In this document: positions 15,173-22,542 of the stretch, one piece after another
Layout of the letters: each line of letters opens with the position of its first letter
Numbering within the stretch: position 1 is the stretch's first letter
Assembly (NCBI GenBank): GCA_035906055.1
Contig: JAMIFV010000073.1
Span: 1 to 33,551, forward strand
From: JAMIFV01 sp035906055
GTDB taxonomy: Bacteria > Pseudomonadota > Alphaproteobacteria > Rickettsiales > JABCZZ01
Length of the DNA stretch: 33,551 nucleotides
Direction of reading: 5' to 3'
Made by a program: the position numbers and the translations under genes
Notes under the pieces: generated by a model
Database searches by the model: none
What the model was told of the DNA's origin: nothing
The model's input: only the letters and a program-made list of their open reading frames with translations

Positions 15173-17044
15173 TTATTCAGACGGCATCACATGAGCCTTG
15201 TCCCTTACATGACTGATAAGGATAGCCAAAGCAGCTGGCGTCATCCCCGGAATACGACGCGCTGCCCCTAGGGTTGCGGGCTTATGATAAGTGAGCTTTT
15301 CACGTATTTCATTGGAAAGCGATGCGATCTTCGCGTAGTTTATCGCATCGGAAAATACGAGATTTTCTTCCTGTTTAAAGGACGCGATATCGCTCTGCTG
15401 CCTCTCAATATACCCACTATATAAAGCATTTATGGAGATCTGTTCAAACATCACTTCATCAATCGCATTTAACTCCGGCCAGATGGCTTTTATCTTGTCG
15501 GAAGAAAACTCGGAGAGACGAAGAAGGTCGATCGCGGTTCTTCTTACCCCGTCTTTATTCAAATTGAATCCGTATTCCGATGCTTTATTGGGCGTAATAG
15601 ACAATCCACCTAAAACAGACGTCGCGTTTTGAAGTTTTTTCTGTTTCATGTGAAACATGTCTCTACGTTTTTCGTTCACAACACCTATCTCGATCCCCCT
15701 GCCCGTCAGTCGTAAATCGGCGTTATCCGCCCTGACCGTCAGACGATATTCGGAACGCGACGTGAACATACGATATGGCTCAGATGTGCCGTGCGTGATA
15801 AGGTCGTCGATCATCACCCCAATATAAGCATCTGATCTATCTAATATAAATCGCCTTTTATCCACGAGCGCGCAGGCCGCATTGATACCGGCAATGATGC
15901 CCTGCCCACCTGCTTCTTCATACCCTGTGGTGCCATTGATCTGCCCCGCGAAATAAAGCCCTTTTACGCGCTTTGTTTCTAATGTCGGCCCCAACTCCCT
16001 CGGATCAATGTAATCATATTCTATGGCGTAACCTACGCGTATTACCGTGGCCTTCTCCAGACCCGGAATGGTCTTGATAAAGTCGAGCTGTACGTCTTCC
16101 GGCAAAGAGGTTGAAATACCATTGGGATATACGGTGTGATCGTCCAGCCCTTCCGGTTCAAGGAAAAGCTGGTGACGCGCGCGCTCTGCAAAACGCACCA
16201 CTTTATCTTCAATAGAGGGACAATAGCGCGGCCCCCTGCCCTCGATCTGACCGGAATACATGGCCGAGCGATGCAAATTATCACGAATAATCTGATGGGT
16301 AGCCTGTGTAGTTTCGGTTATGTAACAGCTTATCTGAGGCACCGTTACCTTGTCTGTGAGGTAAGAAAACGGCTTCGGCGGGTTATCGCCGGGCTGCGGC
16401 GTAAGCGATGTCCAGTCAATGGTTCGACCATCGAGCCTTGCGGGCGTGCCGGTCTTGAGACGGCCAACGGCAAAGCCTTCGCGGCGCAACGTTCTGGAAA
16501 GCCCGAGAGCCGGTTGTTCGCCCACACGGCCAGCCGGTATTTTTTTGTCACCGATATGAATCAACCCGGAAAGGAAAGTTCCGGTGGTGAGCACCACGCG
16601 GCTGGTAGAGAAGATTTCGCCGTCCCTGGTGGTCACGCCACGGATAGCACCATCTTCGATAATGAAATCGTCGGCTTCGGCCTCATGGACAGTAAGGTGT
16701 TCGTATTCGGAAAGGATGGACTGGACGGCTTGACGGTAAAGCTTGCGGTCGGCCTGGGCGCGGGGGCCGTGAACCGCCGGGCCTTTACTGGCGTTGAGTA
16801 TCTTATAATGGATTCCGGCGCGGTCTATGGCTCGGGCCATGACGCCGTCCAGCGCGTCGATCTCACGAACCAGCGTGCCTTTGGCGATGCCGCCGATGGC
16901 TGGATTGCAGGACATTTCGCCGAGGGTGGCGCGTTTATGGGTGATGAGGAGGGTAGAGGCTCCCATACGCGCGGACGCGGCGGCGGCTTCGGTGCCAGCA
17001 TGGCCACCGCCAATGACGATCACATCATATTCGCGTCGGGTCAT
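15173..17044 (-). CDS. mnmG: tRNA uridine 5-carboxymethylaminomethyl modification enzyme MnmG (GidA)
   Basis: MnmG is the FAD-dependent partner of MnmE. Together they modify the wobble uridine (U34) of certain tRNAs. The 623-residue product begins with the FAD-binding motif VIVIGGGHAGTEAAAASARM at residues about 9-28. It has the conserved GNPAIGG-type block (SCNPAIGGIAKGTLVREIDAL), the family signature region KTGTPARLDGRTIDW, and a GYEEAGGQGIIAGINAA stretch. The C-terminal GidA-associated helical region is complete to PGMTPAALAILISHV. Length is normal. mnmE lies directly upstream (49-base gap with a parS-like site) and rsmG downstream. A second parS-like site lies within the coding region. 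Confidence 0.97.
   Translation of the reverse strand: MTRREYDVIVIGGGHAGTEAAAASARMGASTLLITHKRATLGEMSCNPAIGGIAKGTLVREIDALDGVMARAIDRAGIHYKILNASKGPAVHGPRAQADRKLYRQAVQSILSEYEHLTVHEAEADDFIIEDGAIRGVTTRDGEIFSTSRVVLTTGTFLSGLIHIGDKKIPAGRVGEQPALGLSRTLRREGFAVGRLKTGTPARLDGRTIDWTSLTPQPGDNPPKPFSYLTDKVTVPQISCYITETTQATHQIIRDNLHRSAMYSGQIEGRGPRYCPSIEDKVVRFAERARHQLFLEPEGLDDHTVYPNGISTSLPEDVQLDFIKTIPGLEKATVIRVGYAIEYDYIDPRELGPTLETKRVKGLYFAGQINGTTGYEEAGGQGIIAGINAACALVDKRRFILDRSDAYIGVMIDDLITHGTSEPYRMFTSRSEYRLTVRADNADLRLTGRGIEIGVVNEKRRDMFHMKQKKLQNATSVLGGLSITPNKASEYGFNLNKDGVRRTAIDLLRLSEFSSDKIKAIWPELNAIDEVMFEQISINALYSGYIERQQSDIASFKQEENLVFSDAINYAKIASLSNEIREKLTYHKPATLGAARRIPGMTPAALAILISHVRDKAHVMPSE
15642..15657. other. 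parS: parS-like site 2 (inside mnmG)
   Basis: TGTTTCATGTGAAACA differs from the consensus TGTTTCACGTGAAACA at one central base. It lies within the mnmG coding sequence, so the site coexists with protein-coding constraints. Confidence 0.75.
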
Positions 17045-17047
17045 AAA

Positions 17048-17063
17048 TGTTTCACGTGGAACG
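17048..17063. other. parS: parS-like site 3 (mnmE-mnmG gap)
   Basis: TGTTTCACGTGGAACG matches the left half and centre of the parS consensus fully. The right half, GTGGAAC in place of GTGAAAC, resembles the variant I recall for Caulobacter. It lies directly before the mnmG start codon, so bound ParB could affect mnmG expression. Confidence 0.75.
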
Positions 17064-17093
17064 GGTAGGGGTTGTTCCAGCTACTTCGCTATA

Positions 17094-18410
17094 TCATTTT
17101 CCAATACAGAAGGAGCTGAAGATGTGCCCCAATAACTCATCTACGGAGATTCTTCCAGTGATTTTGCCGATCTCGTAGGCGGCGCTTCTTAGCTCTTCGC
17201 ACTTGAGCTCAAGGGGAAGGGAAGGGGAATCAAGGTAATTATTTATATAAATTAATCCGTTAGACAAGTGATGGCGATGCCTCTCACGTGTCACATAAAC
17301 CGACTCCGCCGGAAAGAAGGTTTCTATCTTTTTTTCCAGTTCCGCCAGGAGCCGGTCTATCCCGGTTGCCTGTTCCACGGAAATGGCAAGGGAAGGGGCG
17401 GCCTTGGCAAGGTCGCTTTTGTTATAAACCGAAAGCGTTCGTTCGTCCTCAAAGCGGCTGAATTCGTCCTTCGCGGTTGCAGCAGAGGCGTCACGCAGGA
17501 GGATACGCACATCGGCGTTATCGGCCTCACGAAGACTGCGGCGAATGCCCTCGGCCTCTATTTCGTCCTGATGTTCGCGTATGCCTGCCGTATCGACAAA
17601 GGTGACGCTATAGCCACGGATATCCAGATGCGCTTCCAGCACGTCACGCGTGGTGCCAGCAAGGGGGGAAACAATGGCCACATCGCGTTGGGCGAGCAGG
17701 TTCAGCAGGCTCGACTTGCCAGCGTTAGGGGGGCCTATGATGGCCACGCGCACGCCCTCGCGTATCGTGCTGCCCAGCTTCGCCATGGCAAGCTGCCGGG
17801 TGATGGATTCCTTGAGGCCATTGAGTTCGGCGTCTATTTCGCCCAGCACATGGGCGGGGATGTCCTCATCGGGGAAGTCGATATAGGCCTCAAGGTAGGC
17901 CAGCGCATGCAGGATGCCGGAGCGAAGCCCGTCAAAGAACTTTGCAGCCTCACCCTGCATGAGCCGCAGGGCCTGCCTGCGCTGGGACTCCGTTTCGGCG
18001 TCGATTAGGTCGGCCAGCCCTTCGGCGGCGGTGAGATCCATCTTGCCATTGAGGAACGCGCGGCGCATGAACTCGCCGGGTTCGGCCAGCCTGAGGCCGG
18101 GCAGGGCGGCGAGGCTGTCCAGCATCGCGCGGATGACGCTGCGCCCGCCATGTACATGAAATTCCGCCACGTCCTCGCCCGTAAAGCTGCTGGGGCCGGG
18201 AAAATACAACACCAGCGCGCGGTCAATGAGCGCGCCGCCGGGCGCGTGCAGCGCCGCGAGCTTCGCCATGCGGGGTGCGGGCAGGGGGGATACCCCCAGC
18301 GCCTGCAATGCTGTTTGCGTTTTCATGCCGCTTACGCGGATTATCGCTACGCCGGACTTGCCCGGCGGGGTGGAAAGGGCGTAAATTGTAGGCGATGAAG
18401 GATTTGTCAT
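17094..18410 (-). CDS. mnmE: tRNA modification GTPase MnmE (TrmE)
   Basis: MnmE is the GTPase half of the MnmE-MnmG complex and binds the folate that supplies the one-carbon unit for U34. The start at 18410 gives 438 residues beginning MTNPSSPTIYALSTPPG, which fits the family N-terminus (xDTIxALATPPGxxGVAIIRxSG). An open extension to 18476 shows no homology and is not used. The TrmE N-domain has the FTGEDVAEFHVHGG block. The inserted Ras-like G domain has G1 GPPNAGKSS at about 226-234 and G3 DTAGIRE at 273-279. The protein ends with the C-terminal catalytic motif CIGK. It is the first gene of the mnmE-mnmG-rsmG-parA-parB operon. No clear Shine-Dalgarno sequence is seen. Confidence 0.95.
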   Translation of the reverse strand: MTNPSSPTIYALSTPPGKSGVAIIRVSGMKTQTALQALGVSPLPAPRMAKLAALHAPGGALIDRALVLYFPGPSSFTGEDVAEFHVHGGRSVIRAMLDSLAALPGLRLAEPGEFMRRAFLNGKMDLTAAEGLADLIDAETESQRRQALRLMQGEAAKFFDGLRSGILHALAYLEAYIDFPDEDIPAHVLGEIDAELNGLKESITRQLAMAKLGSTIREGVRVAIIGPPNAGKSSLLNLLAQRDVAIVSPLAGTTRDVLEAHLDIRGYSVTFVDTAGIREHQDEIEAEGIRRSLREADNADVRILLRDASAATAKDEFSRFEDERTLSVYNKSDLAKAAPSLAISVEQATGIDRLLAELEKKIETFFPAESVYVTRERHRHHLSNGLIYINNYLDSPSLPLELKCEELRSAAYEIGKITGRISVDELLGHIFSSFCIGK

Positions 18411-18431
18411 TGACTTAGACGTAGTGAAATA

Positions 18432-18444
18432 TGCCATTATGGCA
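18432..18444. promoter_or_regulatory. Operator-like palindrome between mnmE and the 83-aa gene
   Basis: TGCCAT-T-ATGGCA is a perfect 6-1-6 inverted repeat in the 64-base gap between the divergent genes mnmE and the small gene at 18475. A TATAAA stretch lies just downstream. It could bind a regulator of either gene. No known consensus was recognised. Confidence 0.3.
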
Positions 18445-18474
18445 AGTATAAACCGGCCTACGGGAGGTAACCGC

Positions 18475-18726
18475 ATGAGCGTCTATTTCGCATTAACCGA
18501 AGAAGCGATGCATGAAGCCATTGCAATCGTAAGGCAAAACGGCGGCACCATATGGATACCCGCAGAGATGCTCCCGGCAGAGGACTATAACGAGATTGTC
18601 GCTTCCGGCGTCAGAATATCGCGGTTTATCCATCACATCAACCGCAAGGACAAGATAGCCGTCGAGGCGGCCATCCATGTGTTGCAGGAACAGCACCCCG
18701 GTGAAACCATCTGGTGCCAGATTTAA
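18475..18726 (+). CDS. Small protein of unknown function (83 aa)
   Basis: I do not recognise this protein. The start at 18475 is chosen because GGGAGGT stands 8 bases before the ATG; an upstream ATG at 18424 would place that ribosome site inside the gene. The product is 83 residues, soluble, mixed alpha/beta by appearance and His/Ile-rich (FIHHINRKDK), without signal peptide, membrane segment or cysteine pair. One Cys is four residues from the end. Codon use looks like that of the neighbouring core genes rather than of the AT-rich islands. It is divergent from mnmE and lies 18 bases before the quinone oxidoreductase gene, so the two are probably co-transcribed. Strong translation signals and conserved-looking composition argue that it is real. 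Confidence 0.7.
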   Translation: MSVYFALTEEAMHEAIAIVRQNGGTIWIPAEMLPAEDYNEIVASGVRISRFIHHINRKDKIAVEAAIHVLQEQHPGETIWCQI

Positions 18727-18744
18727 CTTGAGGAGGACTATCAC

Positions 18745-19722
18745 ATGCCCCATGCCATCATGCTTAAAGCTCCCGGCGGAGCGGAAAATCTTTCCTGGGA
18801 CGAATTTACCATGCCCACTCCGGCCAGGGGCGAAGTGCTGTTGCGCCAGAAGGCGGTGGGGCTGAACTTTATCGATATCTACCACCGCACCGGGTTTTAT
18901 CCCCTGCCTGCATATCCGGCCATTATAGGCATGGAAGCAGCCGGGGAGGTGGAAGACGTGGGCGAGGGAGTAAACACGCTTAAAAAGGGCGATTACGTAG
19001 CGTATGGCGCAGGCCCCGTGGGCGCCTATGCCGAATACCGCATCATGCCCGAAAACAGGCTGGTGAAGCTGCCGCCGGACGTGAAAGCGGAAGCCGCCGC
19101 CGCCATCATGCTCAAAGGCCTCACCGCGCAGTACCTGCTGAGGCGCACCTATCACGTGAAAAAGGACGACGCCATCCTTGTACATGCCGCTGCGGGCGGG
19201 GTAGGGCTGTTGCTCTGCCAGTGGGGCAAGCATCTGGGCGCGCGCATCATCGGCACGGTAGGCTCAGAGGAAAAAGCCCAGCGCGCCTATGAGGCGGGTT
19301 GTGACGAGGTAATATTATACCGTAAGGAGGACGTGCAGAGCCGCGTGCGCGCATTTACCGGCGGGCAAGGCGTGCAGGTGGTCTATGACGGCATCGGCAG
19401 GGACACCTATACCGCCTCGCTCGATTCGCTGGCAAGGCTCGGCATGTTCGTGAGTTACGGGCAGGCTTCCGGCCCCATGCCGCCACTGGAATCGCAGGAG
19501 CTTTCACGGCGCGGCTCGCTGTTCTTCACCCGCCCCACGCTCATGGATTATGTGGCAGACCCCCAGCAATATCAGGATGCGGCAACCGAGATGTTCGCAC
19601 TGGTGGCAAGCGGCCTGCTCACGCCCACCATCGGCAGCCGCGTGGCGCTGAAGGATGCCGCAGATGCTCACAGGGCGCTGGAATCCGCCAAAACGGAAGG
19701 CGCTACGGTTTTGACGGTTTAG
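18745..19722 (+). CDS. qor: NADPH:quinone oxidoreductase (medium-chain reductase family)
   Basis: This is a zinc-free medium-chain dehydrogenase/reductase of the quinone oxidoreductase (QOR1) type, which reduces quinones with NADPH. The 325-residue product has the substrate-domain blocks VGLNFIDIYHRTGFYPLP and IIGMEAAGEVEDVGEGV and then a Rossmann fold with VHAAAGGVGLLLCQWGKHLG. YDGIGRDTYTASLDSLARLG follows in the C-terminal half. The Cys/His zinc ligands of alcohol dehydrogenases are absent. Length equals the E. coli Qor class (about 327). GAGGAGG lies 9 bases before the ATG. The true substrate cannot be told from sequence. Convergent with the next gene, with a gap of only 4 bases. Confidence 0.88.
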   Translation: MPHAIMLKAPGGAENLSWDEFTMPTPARGEVLLRQKAVGLNFIDIYHRTGFYPLPAYPAIIGMEAAGEVEDVGEGVNTLKKGDYVAYGAGPVGAYAEYRIMPENRLVKLPPDVKAEAAAAIMLKGLTAQYLLRRTYHVKKDDAILVHAAAGGVGLLLCQWGKHLGARIIGTVGSEEKAQRAYEAGCDEVILYRKEDVQSRVRAFTGGQGVQVVYDGIGRDTYTASLDSLARLGMFVSYGQASGPMPPLESQELSRRGSLFFTRPTLMDYVADPQQYQDAATEMFALVASGLLTPTIGSRVALKDAADAHRALESAKTEGATVLTV

Positions 19723-19726
19723 AAGC

Positions 19727-20050
19727 CTAATTCGCGTCGAAGTCTATAAGCAGCTTTAGTGGAGCTGCGCTTTCCCAGCATGATTTCTTAAAAGCGTGAT
19801 GATAAGCCTCTATCGGAGCCAGAGATTGCTGTGTAATCGATTGTGATTTCTCGAAGTCATCTGCCTGCATTATGTAAATAAGATAGAATCCGTCTGCCTG
19901 TTCATCAATAAAAGCGGCTTCACACCTTACTCCCTCCACTTTTAATGCAGCATATACTTCATCCGCACGACGATTTAGCTCCGCCGCCCACTCAAGTGCT
20001 TGTGCTTGTTTTCCTTCCTTGAGTTTTATTTTTGTACAACGAGTTGCCAT
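19727..20050 (-). CDS. DUF6176-like protein
   Basis: This is a 107-residue soluble protein of unknown biochemical role. The pattern of a Cys-x-Lys-x-Lys-Leu start, EWxxELxxRxDEV, EGVxxExxFIDEQ, YLIYxMxADD, and PIExYHxxFKxxxW matches what I recall as the DUF6176 family (dimeric alpha-beta-barrel-like). It lies 12 bases downstream of the M91-like protease gene on the same strand, so the two probably share a transcript. Both are AT-richer than the genes around them, which hints at a joint horizontal acquisition. It could act as a partner or immunity factor for the protease, but nothing in the sequence proves this. Confidence 0.65.
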   Translation of the reverse strand: MATRCTKIKLKEGKQAQALEWAAELNRRADEVYAALKVEGVRCEAAFIDEQADGFYLIYIMQADDFEKSQSITQQSLAPIEAYHHAFKKSCWESAAPLKLLIDFDAN

Positions 20051-20062
20051 TGCATATCCGAT

Positions 20063-20854
20063 CTAAGGTTGCCTCCCATCAGCCGGATACCGCGCCACAA
20101 GAGGGTGGTTTTTTTTCACCCCTTTTGCTTTTTGTACCCATTCATTAGGATTAAACATTCCTGACAACTGCTTCATTGTCATGTGATGCAAGTCTGCAGC
20201 ATCAATATCAGGTGCGTTCAAATAATTTGTTCGCAGCGGCTCGCCCCTGAGCCTTGCCACGTTATTTTGAACCGCTACTGCAGGATCTTCAAACTCCCTT
20301 ATAAATTCAATATATTTAGGATGAGCATGTAATTTTCGTTCAAGCTCTTCATTGAAGCGTGCAACCTCTTCTAAATACTGCTGGCTATAAGCACTGGCGG
20401 ACTTAGCATCTGTTGCTTCGGTTACTTTTTTCATCAATTCATCCTGCGGCTTCAAAGCATCCGGAAACTGTTGCAAGTGGGAATCAAGTATTTCCCCTTT
20501 TAATTTTTCTACCTTTGCAAGGCCTTCTTTTATCCTTGTTTGCCCCGAATGCGTTAATTCGTGTGCCAATGTTCCTTCTACAGATACATGCTGGGATGCC
20601 CCAAAAGACATTTTTTGTAAATTGTCGGGATTTATATCAATTGCGTGGGTAACATGATCATATGCGTCATCCGCTATTTGGGATACATTTATGGTAACCG
20701 GCTTACCATGCAGGGCATACGCATCTTCGAGCAACTTCTGTCCAATACCTTCCGCCTTAGGTGAAAGCAGCCACGCCACAGCTTCTTTGAGACGCTCTAG
20801 CGACGCGCCTTCTTCACCGACGATTCTGTAGAGATTCTGCGTATTGGTTTTCAT
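20063..20854 (-). CDS. Putative zinc metalloprotease, M91 (NleD)-like
   Basis: The 263-residue product carries a zincin motif HELTH at residues 98-102 (preceded by GTLA). Near residues 196-211 it has QNNVARLRGEPLRTNY. Both elements match my memory of peptidase family M91, whose type-III effector NleD of enteropathogenic E. coli cuts host kinases (pattern LAHELxHA, then ENxxRxxxGxPxRxxY). A long helical, Glu/Lys-rich segment (about 105-190) lies between them. There is no signal peptide or membrane segment, so export would need a dedicated secretion system. The gene is AT-rich compared with thiG and qor. The C-terminus is basic (QKAKGVKKNHPLVARYP). It could be a secreted effector, a toxin or a phage-derived protease; the substrate is unknown. 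Confidence 0.6.
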   Translation of the reverse strand: MKTNTQNLYRIVGEEGASLERLKEAVAWLLSPKAEGIGQKLLEDAYALHGKPVTINVSQIADDAYDHVTHAIDINPDNLQKMSFGASQHVSVEGTLAHELTHSGQTRIKEGLAKVEKLKGEILDSHLQQFPDALKPQDELMKKVTEATDAKSASAYSQQYLEEVARFNEELERKLHAHPKYIEFIREFEDPAVAVQNNVARLRGEPLRTNYLNAPDIDAADLHHMTMKQLSGMFNPNEWVQKAKGVKKNHPLVARYPADGRQP

Positions 20855-20868
20855 ATGGGAACAATATA

Positions 20869-20883
20869 ATGATTTAAAATCAT
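20869..20883. promoter_or_regulatory. Perfect palindrome upstream of the M91-like gene
   Basis: ATGATTT-A-AAATCAT is a perfect 7-1-7 inverted repeat 15 bases before the start of the gene at 20854. It lies where an operator would overlap the promoter of the minus-strand pair. No regulator family was identified. Confidence 0.35.
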
Positions 20884-20951
20884 CATAATATTAAGATTCC
20901 GTGACAAAGTCAGACCTGTATTGCGAGGTGGCAAAATTCGGAAAAATAATG

Positions 20952-21752
20952 CTATTTTGTCTTCTGGGTAATCAATCCGCTAATGGGGCTGGAGGGTGAC
21001 GCGGTTTCGCGCTTTGGCATCCTGCCTGCCTTATAGGCCAGCCTGCCCGCTATCACCGCATGTTTCATCGCTTCGGCCATCTGCACGGGGTCTTTGGCTT
21101 CGGCAATGGCGGTGTTCATCAGCACGCCGTCGCAGCCCAGTTCCATGGCGATGGAGGCATCCGACGCGGTGCCGACGCCCGCATCCACCAGAATGGGCAC
21201 GCGGGCATTCTTCACGATCTGCTCAATGGCAAGAGGGTTCTGGATGCCGAGGCCGGAGCCGATAGGGGCGGCAAGAGGCATCACCGCTACGCAGCCTGCG
21301 TCTTCAAGCTTCTTAGCCATCACATGGTCGTCGCTGGTATAGGCCATCACCTCAAAACCTTCCTTCACCAGAATGGCGGCGGCTTTCAGCGTTTCCTGCA
21401 CGTCCGGGTAAAGGGTCACTTTATCGCCGATCACTTCCAGCTTCACCAGCGTCCAGCCGCCCGCTTCGCGCGCGAGGCGCAAGGTGCGGATAGCTTCGTC
21501 CGCCGTGTAGCAGCCCGCCGTGTTGGGCAGGTAGGTATAACGTTTGGGGTCGAGCGCATCCTGAATCGACTCGCCACCGGCCAAAGCCGCGCGGCGCAGC
21601 GACACGGTGACTATTTCGGCACCGGAAGTTTCGATGGAGGCCATCATCTGTTTGTTGTTCGCGTATTTGCCGCTGCCCACCAGCAGGCGGGAGGAGAATG
21701 TGCGGCCTGCGATTATGAGCGGGTCATTATCTTGTAAGGGGGATGAAGTCAT
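20952..21752 (-). CDS. thiG: Thiazole synthase ThiG
   Basis: ThiG condenses 1-deoxy-xylulose 5-phosphate, dehydroglycine and ThiS-thiocarboxylate into the thiazole phosphate of thiamine. With the start at 21752 it has 266 residues, near the family norm. The N-terminus DPLIIAGRTFSSRLLVGSGK is typical. VKLEVIGD carries the Schiff-base lysine, and MPLAAPIGSGLGIQNP and PILVDAGVGTASDA form the phosphate-binding part of the TIM barrel. An alternative start at 21845 overlaps the thiS stop (TGATG) and would add 31 residues encoded by a short dispersed repeat. The 21752 ATG lies inside a perfect inverted repeat (21737-21758) and lacks a well-spaced Shine-Dalgarno sequence, so the start is uncertain. 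thiS is just upstream. Confidence 0.9.
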   Translation of the reverse strand: MTSSPLQDNDPLIIAGRTFSSRLLVGSGKYANNKQMMASIETSGAEIVTVSLRRAALAGGESIQDALDPKRYTYLPNTAGCYTADEAIRTLRLAREAGGWTLVKLEVIGDKVTLYPDVQETLKAAAILVKEGFEVMAYTSDDHVMAKKLEDAGCVAVMPLAAPIGSGLGIQNPLAIEQIVKNARVPILVDAGVGTASDASIAMELGCDGVLMNTAIAEAKDPVQMAEAMKHAVIAGRLAYKAGRMPKRETASPSSPISGLITQKTK

Positions 21753-21811
21753 CCCCCTGCGCTGATGCTTACCCCCTCTGAAGGGGTCGTCGCTTCCAGC
21801 TCCTCCACGCC
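21737..21811. repeat. Dispersed palindromic repeat, copy B, in the thiS-thiG junction
   Basis: AGGGGGATGA (21737-21746) and TCATCCCCCT (21749-21758) form a perfect 10-bp inverted repeat with 2 spacer bases covering the thiG start codon. Next to it, CCCCT/AGGGG (21773-21786) leads into GGGGTCGTCGC (21783-21793) and GCTCCTCCA (21799-21807), identical in sequence and spacing to copy A at 12474-12498. It resembles short palindromic repeats such as those found within Rickettsia genes, but is not the same sequence as far as I can tell. Confidence 0.6.
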
Positions 21812-21844
21812 ATAAACAGCGAGATATGTACCTTGCGAGATTCA

Positions 21845-22045
21845 TCAGCCGCCCCCGATGAACTGTACGATCTCGATCCTGTCACCTTCAGAGAGCGCCG
21901 TATCTGCGTACTCAGAGCGCGGAATGATGGTGAGGTTCACTTCCATCGCCACCTTGCGCATATCCAGCCCCAGCTGCCCGGCAAGGCCAGCGAGGGTGAT
22001 TCCGCTTTCAAAGGTTTTTGCTTCGTCGTTGATATAGACCTGCAT
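21845..22045 (-). CDS. thiS: Sulfur carrier protein ThiS
   Basis: ThiS is a ubiquitin-like protein whose C-terminal glycine is converted to a thiocarboxylate and donates sulfur to ThiG. The 66-residue product starts MQVYINDEAKTF. It has the beta-grasp pattern with VAMEVNLTIIPRSEYADTAL and EGDRIEIVQFIGGG, and ends with glycine as required. It is the first gene of a thiS-thiG pair and is divergent from aroQ across only 43 bases. No TPP riboswitch fits into that gap. No other thiamine gene (thiF, thiO, thiE) is present here. Confidence 0.93.
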   Translation of the reverse strand: MQVYINDEAKTFESGITLAGLAGQLGLDMRKVAMEVNLTIIPRSEYADTALSEGDRIEIVQFIGGG

Positions 22046-22088
22046 AGGGTGCTATAACCTTTTCAAACACACTGTAACGAGGTTTTCT

Positions 22089-22529
22089 GTGCCAAACGTC
22101 ATAATCCTAAACGGCCCCAACCTCAACATGCTTGGCACGCGTGAGCCGGAAATTTATGGCAAGGAAACACTCAAAGACGTGGAAACCTTGTGCACGGATC
22201 AGGGTAAGGCCCTGAACCTGAACATAGATTTCCGCCAAACCAATGACGAAGGCCAGCTTATCGACTGGGTGCAGCAGGCAGGCGCAGAGGCGGACGGCGT
22301 CATCATCAACCCCGGCGCTTACGGCCATACCTCCATTGCACTGATGGACGCGGTGCTGGGCATCAAGATTCCCGCCATCGAGGTGCATCTCTCCAATATC
22401 CACAAGCGCGAAGAGTTCCGCCATCACACCTATTTATCGCATGCCGTGCAGGGGGTTATCTGCGGCTTCAAGAGCCACGGCTATATGCTGGCACTGCAGG
22501 CGCTGGCGGGTATACTCGGCAAGAAATAA
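22089..22529 (+). CDS. aroQ: 3-dehydroquinate dehydratase, type II
   Basis: AroQ removes water from 3-dehydroquinate in the shikimate pathway. aroE, also in this window, encodes a later step of the same pathway. The 146-residue product uses a GTG start, because the family N-terminus begins one residue before PNVIILNGPNLNMLGTREP. The catalytic tyrosine loop (EPEIYG), the NPGAYGHTSIALMDA block and EVHLSNIHKREEFRHHTYLS, with the catalytic histidine, are all present. The length matches type II dodecameric enzymes. AACGAGG stands about 7 bases before the GTG. It is followed within 14 bases by a PemK-like gene that is visibly AT-richer. Confidence 0.96.
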   Translation: MPNVIILNGPNLNMLGTREPEIYGKETLKDVETLCTDQGKALNLNIDFRQTNDEGQLIDWVQQAGAEADGVIINPGAYGHTSIALMDAVLGIKIPAIEVHLSNIHKREEFRHHTYLSHAVQGVICGFKSHGYMLALQALAGILGKK

Positions 22530-22542
22530 AGCTTTTCCCTCT

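Noticed and set aside
16136..17068. 310-residue plus-strand frame opposite mnmG
   Set aside because: MnmG is complete on the other strand with all FAD motifs, and this frame has no family blocks.
22046..22088. TPP riboswitch before thiS
   Set aside because: The gap between thiS and aroQ is 43 bases, too short for a THI-box aptamer, and no CUGAGA core is seen.
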